Notes under the pieces: generated by a model | Told to the model about the DNA's origin: nothing | What the model saw: only the letters and a program-made list of their open reading frames with translations | Databases searched by the model: none | Position numbers and translations under genes: made by a program | NCBI GenBank assembly: GCA_025456165.1 | Contig: JALOLI010000009.1 | Coordinates: 1 to 12,223 of the forward strand | Reading direction: 5' to 3' | DNA from: Acidimicrobiia bacterium | GTDB taxonomy: Bacteria > Actinomycetota > Acidimicrobiia > UBA5794 > UBA11373 | Length of the DNA stretch: 12,223 nucleotides | Part shown: positions 7,438-12,223 of the stretch, one piece after another | Layout of the letters: each line of letters starts with the position of its first letter | Position numbering within the stretch: position 1 is the stretch's first letter

Positions 7438-7465
7438 TACGGCGATAGTGGATATCCGGTAGGCT
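7437..7465 (+). promoter_or_regulatory. Candidate promoter of the FTR1 permease gene
   Basis: TTACGG (7437-7442) and TAGGCT (7460-7465) are separated by exactly 17 bases. The predicted start of transcription, near 7472, leaves a leader of about 20 bases that includes the GGAG ribosome binding site at 7485-7488. Confidence 0.5.
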
Positions 7466-7492
7466 GGGCCACCGTCGAAGACCCGGAGTCCC

Positions 7493-8338
7493 ATGTCCAC
7501 CTTCCTCCTCACCCTGCGGGAGGGGGCCGAGGCGGCGTTGATCGTTGCCATCGTGTTCGCCTGCCTGCGGTCGGTGGGGAGGCTGGACCAGGCGCGGTGG
7601 GTCTGGGGCGGAGTGGCGGGCGCGGTCGCCACCGCCACGATTGCCGGCGGGGTGCTGCACATCACCATCGGCTCCCTCGAGGGACGAGCCGAGGAGTTGG
7701 CCGAGGGGACCGTGGCTCTGGCCGCCGCGACCGTGCTCACCTGGATGGTCTTCTGGATGGCGGCGCGGGCCGCGGCGCTGCGCTCTCGCCTGGAGGACGA
7801 GGTGGCAGTAGCGCTGGCGGGCCGGGGGTGGGCTCTGGCGGCCGTGGGCTTCGTGGCGGTGGTGCGGGAAGGCCTGGAGACGGCGCTGTTTCTGATCGCG
7901 GCCGGCGGCGGCGCCGGCGGCCCCCTGCAGGTGCTGGGCGGCCTGGGCGGGCTGGCCGCGGCGGCCGTCGTCGGCTTCGGCGTCTACCGGGGAGGGCGCC
8001 GGCTCGACTTGCGTCTCTTCTTCCGGGTCACCGGCGTGCTGATCATCCTGTTCGCTGCAGGGCTGGTGGCCAAGGGCGTCCACGAGTTCGAGGAGGCCGG
8101 GCTGCTGCCGGCCCTCCTGGACCCGGTCTGGGATCTGGGTTTCGGAGATCCCGGCGGCAGTGTCGCCGCCCGAGTCGCCTCTGAAGTGTTCGGGTGGACG
8201 CCCTCGCCCTCCCTCCTCCAGGTCCTCGCCTACTGGTCCTACCTGCTCCCGGTGGCCCTAGCTTTTCGAGGACACACCCGCCGGCCGACCGCCGGGCCGG
8301 CGGACGGGGTACCGGTGAAGGCGGAGGCCTCGGTCTAG
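7493..8338 (+). CDS. efeU: FTR1/EfeU-family iron permease (281 aa)
   Basis: An integral membrane iron transporter of the FTR1 family. Both diagnostic REGxE iron-binding motifs are present: REGAE at residues 9-13 in the first helix and REGLE at 125-129 in the fourth. Hydrophobic segments at about 4-25, 37-57, 72-94, 113-137, 146-166, 175-193 and 243-259 give the seven helices of the family. HEFEE at 197-201, in the loop before the last helix, matches the acidic segment of FTR1 proteins. The ATG at 7493 has GGAG four bases upstream. The usual partners EfeO and EfeB are not next to it, so it is either an orphan permease or its partners lie elsewhere. The symbol rests on the family match only. 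It is convergent with the S51-like gene, with 28 bases between stops and no clear terminator. Confidence 0.9.
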   Translation: MSTFLLTLREGAEAALIVAIVFACLRSVGRLDQARWVWGGVAGAVATATIAGGVLHITIGSLEGRAEELAEGTVALAAATVLTWMVFWMAARAAALRSRLEDEVAVALAGRGWALAAVGFVAVVREGLETALFLIAAGGGAGGPLQVLGGLGGLAAAAVVGFGVYRGGRRLDLRLFFRVTGVLIILFAAGLVAKGVHEFEEAGLLPALLDPVWDLGFGDPGGSVAARVASEVFGWTPSPSLLQVLAYWSYLLPVALAFRGHTRRPTAGPADGVPVKAEASV

Positions 8339-8366
8339 AGCGCCGCGGAACCTCGGCCACCGTGGC

Positions 8367-9557
8367 TCAGGAGGAGGCGGGCTCCCACCTCGGGCCCTCA
8401 GGCGTGTCCCGGATCTCCACCGCGAGCAGCTGCAGAGCCCGCCGGATGGCGTCGGCGTCGGCCCAGCGGCCCTCGTCGCGGGCCCGGGAGCGCACCCCCA
8501 GGAGAGCCTCGACGGCGCCGGCCCGGGAGGCTTCGTCCCGCCCGGCGCCGGCCATGGCGGCGGCGAAGCGGGTGGCCATGGCTCGCAAGGCGTCGTGGGC
8601 GGCGGCGGCCTCCGGTCCTGCCCAGGCCTCGTGGGCGTCTTCCAGGGAGAGGATGGCGTCGAGGGCGGCGGAGGAGTTCGCGTCTGCCAGGGCGGCGGCG
8701 AAGGCGGCCTGGTAAGCCTCCGGCCGGGCGACGGGGGAGGGCGACGCCGGGTCGCCGGGCAGGAGATCGGCCCGGGGCGTCACCACGGGGAGCGGGAGGG
8801 CATCTCCCGGCTCGAGCACGGTGGCTCGACCGGAGGAGCGCCAGGTCACGGTGCCCTTGCCGGCCACCTCCAGGCGGCCGGTGGCCAGGTCGATGACGGC
8901 GGCGGTGTGCTCGTCGACCCCGAGGACTGCCACCTCGGGGGGCAGTCGGGCGGCGAGCGCCTCGAAGCGCCGGGCGCCCAGCCAGCAGCGACTGGTGTCG
9001 TGGGTCCCGCCCTCGGCGTTGTTCCAGTGAGGGACTACCACGGCCGGGATTCCCGCGGCCCCAATGATGTCGAGTCCCTCCAGCCAGGCCGGGTCGGTGC
9101 CCACCTTGTATACCTCGTAGACCGGCAGCGAGAAGCGGCCGAGGGTGATCGAGGCGGCAGAGGCCATCGTCAGAGCGCCGGCTCCCACCTTGTCCCTCAG
9201 GATGGCGGCCACCGGCGTCCCCGCCCAGACGCGGCAGGCGTAGGTGGGGCTGCCCGGCCCGGAGAACACGACGTCGGCGCGCCTCAGGGTGTCGAGAGCC
9301 CGTTCCCTCGAGGAGGCCGGGGCGGTGAGGGAGCGCAGCGACGCCACCTCGACCCGGGCCATGGGAAGGCTGGTGCGGAAGTACTCCAGGGCCCGGGCGG
9401 TCAACTCGTCGGCGTTCTCCTGGAAGCCGTAAGGCGTGTCCAGCACGGCCACCAGGGGCCGGGAGGGGAACCTCTCGAATACCGAGCGGTGGACCGGCAC
9501 CATAGTGGCGGTGGTCTCCCCGGAGCCCATGATGGTGAGCAGGCGTGGCGCGGCCAT
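8367..9557 (-). CDS. Peptidase S51-like protein fused to a CysRS-like C-terminal region (396 aa)
   Basis: The N-terminal part (about 4-260) belongs to the class I glutamine-amidotransferase-like fold of peptidase S51 (cyanophycinase/PepE). It has LTIMGSGET at 7-15, FSGPGSPTY at 98-106, and TMASAASITLG at 130-140, where Ser133 sits at the nucleophile position of GxSAG although the flanking glycines are Ala. PHWNNAEGGTHDT is at 176-188 and GVDEHTA at 213-219. Residues about 278-391 resemble the C-terminal region of cysteinyl-tRNA synthetase. AYQAAFAAALADANSSAALD (281-300) recalls the DALR-type helical segment, and ADADAIRRAL (366-375) with EIRDTPEGPRW (381-391) recalls the synthetase tail. No aminoacylation domain is present. 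The ATG at 9557 begins right before the first S51 strand; the open frame upstream overlaps the divergent gene. The substrate is unknown, and a peptide hydrolase is the family-level guess. Confidence 0.8.
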   Translation of the reverse strand: MAAPRLLTIMGSGETTATMVPVHRSVFERFPSRPLVAVLDTPYGFQENADELTARALEYFRTSLPMARVEVASLRSLTAPASSRERALDTLRRADVVFSGPGSPTYACRVWAGTPVAAILRDKVGAGALTMASAASITLGRFSLPVYEVYKVGTDPAWLEGLDIIGAAGIPAVVVPHWNNAEGGTHDTSRCWLGARRFEALAARLPPEVAVLGVDEHTAAVIDLATGRLEVAGKGTVTWRSSGRATVLEPGDALPLPVVTPRADLLPGDPASPSPVARPEAYQAAFAAALADANSSAALDAILSLEDAHEAWAGPEAAAAHDALRAMATRFAAAMAGAGRDEASRAGAVEALLGVRSRARDEGRWADADAIRRALQLLAVEIRDTPEGPRWEPASS

Positions 9558-9668
9558 GACGATCGCCCGCAGGATACGCCCGGGCCGCCCCGCACCCCAT
9601 GGCTGCCGGCGCTGCGGGCCTCGGAAACGGCTACCGTCGGCCCGCCGCCCAACCCGGAGGAGCCGCTC
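9558..9668. promoter_or_regulatory. Divergent intergenic region with candidate -10 boxes on both strands
   Basis: This 111-base gap must drive both the S51-like gene (minus) and the DUF885 gene (plus). Candidate -10 boxes are TATCCT on the minus strand (9576-9571), which would give a leader of only about 7 bases, and TACCGT on the plus strand (9632-9637). No -35 elements or operator palindromes stand out. Confidence 0.35.
9656..9662 (+). promoter_or_regulatory. Shine-Dalgarno GGAGGAG that fixes the GTG start at 9669
   Basis: GGAGGAG is followed by a six-base spacer and GTG at 9669-9671. It selects this start over the open frame that extends more than 1 kb upstream, antisense to the S51-like gene. 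Confidence 0.75.
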
Positions 9669-11342
9669 GTGGCTGAGGACATCTTCACGCTCTGCGACCG
9701 CCTCGTGGAGGAGACCGCCGCCCTTTCGCCGACCCTGGCCACCCTGGCAGGGATCAGGGGCTACGACCACCTGTGGGACGACTTCAGCAGCGCCGGCTAC
9801 GAGCGGCAGAAGGCCGCGATGGAGGACCAGCTGGCCCGGGTGCGGGCCGCGGCTACCGGGGACGACGCCTGGGGGGCGCTGGCCGCGGAGGTAGCGGCCG
9901 CGACGCTCGAGGACAACCTGACCCCCTACGGCACGGCCGAGTATTTGCGCGACCTCAACAACATCGACTCGACCTTGCAGCAACTGCGCGACGTGTTCGA
10001 GCACATGGGCAAGGAATCCCGGGAGGACTGGGAAGCGGTGGCCGCCCGTCTCGAGGGCCTGCCGGCGGCGGCCGCCGCCTACCGCCTCCGCCTCGAAGAC
10101 GGCCGCCGTCGGGGGCTGGCAGTGGCCCGGCGGCAGGCGGAGGAGGGGGCTCGCCAGGCTGGGCACGCCGCCGGGGAGGCCTCGGCGCTGCGCCGCCTGG
10201 CCGCCGAGTGCGACGCCTCCGGCCTGGGCGACGACGCCCTGCGGGGCCGGGTGGCCGCCGGGATCGAGGGCGCCCTGGCCGCCTTCGGGGAGCTAGCCGC
10301 TTACCTTGAGCAGGACTACCTGCCTTACGCGGGCGAGGCCGATGGGGTGGGTGAGGAGCGCTACTCGCGTCTGGCTCGCCGCTTCCTCGGCTCGGCGCCC
10401 GACTTCCGGGAGGTCTATGCCTGGGGCTGGGAGGAGATCGCCCGCCTGCTGCGCCGCATGGAGGAGACCGCCGCTGCCATCCTTCCGGGGGCGGAGCGTC
10501 GCGAGGTGCTGCGCTTGCTGCAGGAGGACCCGACGCGGGCGGCCTCTTCGCCCGAGGAGTTCCGCTCCATGATGGCCGCCCGCCAGGAGACGGCTCTGGC
10601 CGACCTGGAGGGGGCCCACTTCGATGTGCCCGAGCCGATCCGGCGAGTCGACGTCAAGCTGGCGCCTGCGGGCGGGGCCCTGGGCGCCTTCTACGTCGGG
10701 CCCAGCGAGGACCTCACCCGGCCCGGCACGGTGTGGTTCGCCCTCGGCGAGCAGCAGGTGGTGCCCATCTTCGACCAGGTGACTACCAACTACCACGAGG
10801 GCTTCCCGGGCCACCACCTGCAGAACGGCATCCAGATGATCTCGCCGGCTCGCCTCAGCCGGTTCCAGAAGATGCTGGTCTGGTACCCGGGCAGCGGCGA
10901 GGGGTGGGCCCTCTACGCCGAGGACATCATGGAGGAACTCGGCTACCTGGAGAAGCCCGACTACCTCATGGGCAAGCTCGCCGGGGAGATGCTGCGGGCC
11001 TGCCGGGTGGCAATCGACATAGGCTCCCACCTCGGCCTGCGGATCCCGGAGGGCCAGCCCTTCCACCCGGGCGAGGCCTGGCGGTTCGAGACCGCCGTGG
11101 AGATGCTGGTCGACTACGCCGCCCAGGCGCAGGACGTGGCCGAGTCCGAGGTGATCCGCTACCTGGGCTGGCCGGGCCAGGCCATCGCCTACAAGGTGGG
11201 CCAGCAGGCCATCCGCGACCTGCGGGCCGACGCGGTGCGGCGCCATGGGGAGGCCTTTGATCGCAAGGCCTTCCATGCCCGCTTGCTCGAGATCGGGGCC
11301 GTGGGCCTCGACGTGCTGCGCCGCCACCTGGCCGGGTTCTGA
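9669..11342 (+). CDS. DUF885 family protein, probable zinc metallopeptidase (557 aa)
   Basis: The DUF885 signature NYHEGFPGHHLQNG contains HEGFPGHH at residues 376-383, whose histidines and glutamate are the likely zinc ligands and catalytic base. A second glutamate motif, GEGWALYAED, follows with Glu411. YLGWPGQAIAYKVGQ at 498-512 is the conserved C-terminal block of the family. The length of 557 aa is typical. Many DUF885 proteins carry a signal peptide; this one begins MAEDIFTLCDRLVEE, with no hydrophobic leader, so it is probably cytoplasmic. The family resembles M32-type carboxypeptidases, and peptide hydrolysis is the expected activity; substrate unknown. It is divergent from the S51-like gene, a second putative peptidase, so co-regulation is possible. 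Confidence 0.88.
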   Translation: MAEDIFTLCDRLVEETAALSPTLATLAGIRGYDHLWDDFSSAGYERQKAAMEDQLARVRAAATGDDAWGALAAEVAAATLEDNLTPYGTAEYLRDLNNIDSTLQQLRDVFEHMGKESREDWEAVAARLEGLPAAAAAYRLRLEDGRRRGLAVARRQAEEGARQAGHAAGEASALRRLAAECDASGLGDDALRGRVAAGIEGALAAFGELAAYLEQDYLPYAGEADGVGEERYSRLARRFLGSAPDFREVYAWGWEEIARLLRRMEETAAAILPGAERREVLRLLQEDPTRAASSPEEFRSMMAARQETALADLEGAHFDVPEPIRRVDVKLAPAGGALGAFYVGPSEDLTRPGTVWFALGEQQVVPIFDQVTTNYHEGFPGHHLQNGIQMISPARLSRFQKMLVWYPGSGEGWALYAEDIMEELGYLEKPDYLMGKLAGEMLRACRVAIDIGSHLGLRIPEGQPFHPGEAWRFETAVEMLVDYAAQAQDVAESEVIRYLGWPGQAIAYKVGQQAIRDLRADAVRRHGEAFDRKAFHARLLEIGAVGLDVLRRHLAGF

Positions 11343-11344
11343 GG

Positions 11345-11378
11345 GGCCGAGCAGCGGGATTGCCCGGTCTCTTCGGCC
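11345..11378 (+). terminator. Possible terminator after the DUF885 gene
   Basis: GGCCGA (11345-11350) pairs with TCGGCC (11373-11378), enclosing a smaller CGGG-ATTG-CCCG hairpin (11355-11366). A pyrimidine-rich stretch, CCCTGCTTCTCT, follows at once. It lies 3 bases after the stop codon. The long interrupted stem and the lack of a true T-run keep confidence low. Confidence 0.3.
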
Positions 11379-11426
11379 GGCCCTGCTTCTCTACAGCGCG
11401 CCCGGGTGCCCGCCGATAGACCGGTT

Positions 11427-12223
11427 GTGACCATCTCGGAACAGGCTCAGTGGGGGCGGCGCGTCTCCGACCAGATTCAGGTTTCCGGCACCAGCGCCGA
11501 AGTGCGGCGCCTGCTCGAGGCCTGCGTGTCGCGCCAAGCGTCTGATCTCCACGTCCGTCCGGGCAACCCGCCGGTGCTGCGGGTGAGCGGCCGGCTGGAG
11601 CGCCTCACCGAGGCTCCCTTCGACGGCGCCGCCTCGGCGGCCTTCTGCCGTGCGCTCTGCAGCGAAGCCCAGTGGGCCTCCCTCCAGAAGGTGGGCACCG
11701 TCGACCTGGCGCTCACCTACGCCGACGGGGAGCGCTTCCGGGTGAGCGTCATGCGGGAGCGGGCCGGCTTCGCCGCCTCGCTGCGCCGCATCACCTCGGA
11801 CCTGCTCACCTTCGAGGAGATCGGCCTCGACCGCACCGTGGTGACCGGCCTGCTGCGCCAGACCCGGGGGCTCATCCTGGTCACCGGCCCGACCGGCTCG
11901 GGGAAGTCGACCACGCTGGCGGCCATGGTGGATTGGATCAACGAGCACCTCGACCGGCACATCGTGACCATCGAGGACCCGGTCGAGTATCTGCACCGCA
12001 GCCGCCGCTCCCTGATCACCCAGAGGGAGGTGGGCTCCGACGTCCCCTCTTTCGCCGAGGCCATGCGCCGGGTGCTGCGCCAGGACCCCGACGTGATCAT
12101 GGTGGGCGAGATGCGCGACCTGGAGACCATCGCCACCGCGACCACCGCCGCCGAGACCGGCCACCTGGTGCTGGGCACGCTGCACACCACCGGCAGCGCC
12201 AAGACGGTGAGCCGCATCATCGA
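11427..12223 (+). CDS. pilT: Type IV pilus retraction ATPase PilT (5' 265 codons; runs off the window)
   Basis: Hexameric ATPase that powers pilus retraction at the cytoplasmic base of a type IV pilus. The frame is open from the GTG at 11427 to the window end. In order: an N-terminal PAS-like region with SRQASDLHVRPG (near residues 36-47), Walker A GPTGSGKST at 154-162, the Asp box TIEDPVEYLH at 181-190, QREVGSD near 200, Walker B QDPDVIMVGEMRD at 219-231, and the His box beginning GHLVLGTLHTT at 245. QREVGSD, VGEMRDLETI and the spacing fit PilT rather than PilB/GspE, which have a longer N-terminus and a tetracysteine zinc site. Family members are about 340-380 aa, so roughly 80-110 residues are missing. 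The start is uncertain: no Shine-Dalgarno precedes 11427, and GTG at 11406 is in frame. Confidence 0.92.
   Translation, partial: MTISEQAQWGRRVSDQIQVSGTSAEVRRLLEACVSRQASDLHVRPGNPPVLRVSGRLERLTEAPFDGAASAAFCRALCSEAQWASLQKVGTVDLALTYADGERFRVSVMRERAGFAASLRRITSDLLTFEEIGLDRTVVTGLLRQTRGLILVTGPTGSGKSTTLAAMVDWINEHLDRHIVTIEDPVEYLHRSRRSLITQREVGSDVPSFAEAMRRVLRQDPDVIMVGEMRDLETIATATTAAETGHLVLGTLHTTGSAKTVSRII

Noticed and set aside
7456..7474. IdeR/DtxR iron box near GGTAGGCT
   Set aside because: Only one half resembles the consensus; the other half does not form the required inverted repeat.
8339..8366. Terminator between the convergent FTR1 and S51-like genes
   Set aside because: Only a weak 4-bp stem (GCCA/TGGC) at the edge of the S51-like stop and no T-run; not enough to call.
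8595..9668. N-terminal extension of the DUF885 protein by 358 codons
   Set aside because: It is antisense to the S51-like gene, has Gly/Gln-rich shadow composition, and an excellent GGAGGAG-6-GTG start exists at 9669.
9558..10166. N-terminal extension of the S51-like protein
   Set aside because: It overlaps the start of the divergent DUF885 gene, has no domain, and the S51 fold begins right at the ATG at 9557.
10293..11327. Minus-strand open frame of 344 codons
   Set aside because: Antisense to the DUF885 gene, whose zinc motif and conserved C-terminal block prove the plus strand is coding.

Overview
The window is very GC-rich (around 70% by eye). About half of its genes start with GTG, spacing between genes is tight, and strong G/C third-position bias opens long spurious frames on the opposite strand. 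A PilT-type pilus ATPase, an FTR1 iron permease, a DUF885 peptidase and many sulfotransferases fit a high-GC actinobacterium of the Acidimicrobiia or Thermoleophilia kind, or a related uncultured lineage. This placement is inference; no marker gene fixes the taxonomy.

Layout. Positions 1-96 hold the last codons of an unrecognised plus-strand gene. A short spacer follows with two copies of a hairpin-forming repeat. From 6826 down to 195 the minus strand carries a compact five-gene operon: sulfotransferase (290 aa), sulfotransferase (252 aa), a sulfotransferase-fold protein with a long coiled-coil tail (570 aa), a two-domain GT2-GT4 glycosyltransferase (707 aa), and a further sulfotransferase (344 aa). 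Intergenic gaps are 46, 26, 4 and 52 bases. The likely joint product is a sulfated glycan or sulfated surface polymer: the glycosyltransferase builds or extends a sugar chain and the four divergent sulfotransferases decorate it from PAPS.

The operon is divergent from two plus-strand genes. The first, at 6962, encodes a small membrane protein built on an exact ten-residue repeat and may be translated from a leaderless transcript. The second, at 7493, encodes an FTR1-family iron permease preceded by a recognisable promoter and two small palindromes. Facing the permease on the minus strand (8367-9557) is a peptidase S51-like protein whose C-terminal third looks like the C-terminal region of cysteinyl-tRNA synthetase. 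Divergent from it is a DUF885 metallopeptidase (9669-11342). The window ends inside a pilT gene that starts near 11427 and runs off the edge.

The strongest leads are the sulfotransferase/glycosyltransferase operon, the S51/CysRS-tail fusion and the decapeptide-repeat membrane protein. I see no tRNA, rRNA, CRISPR array, insertion sequence or phage gene.
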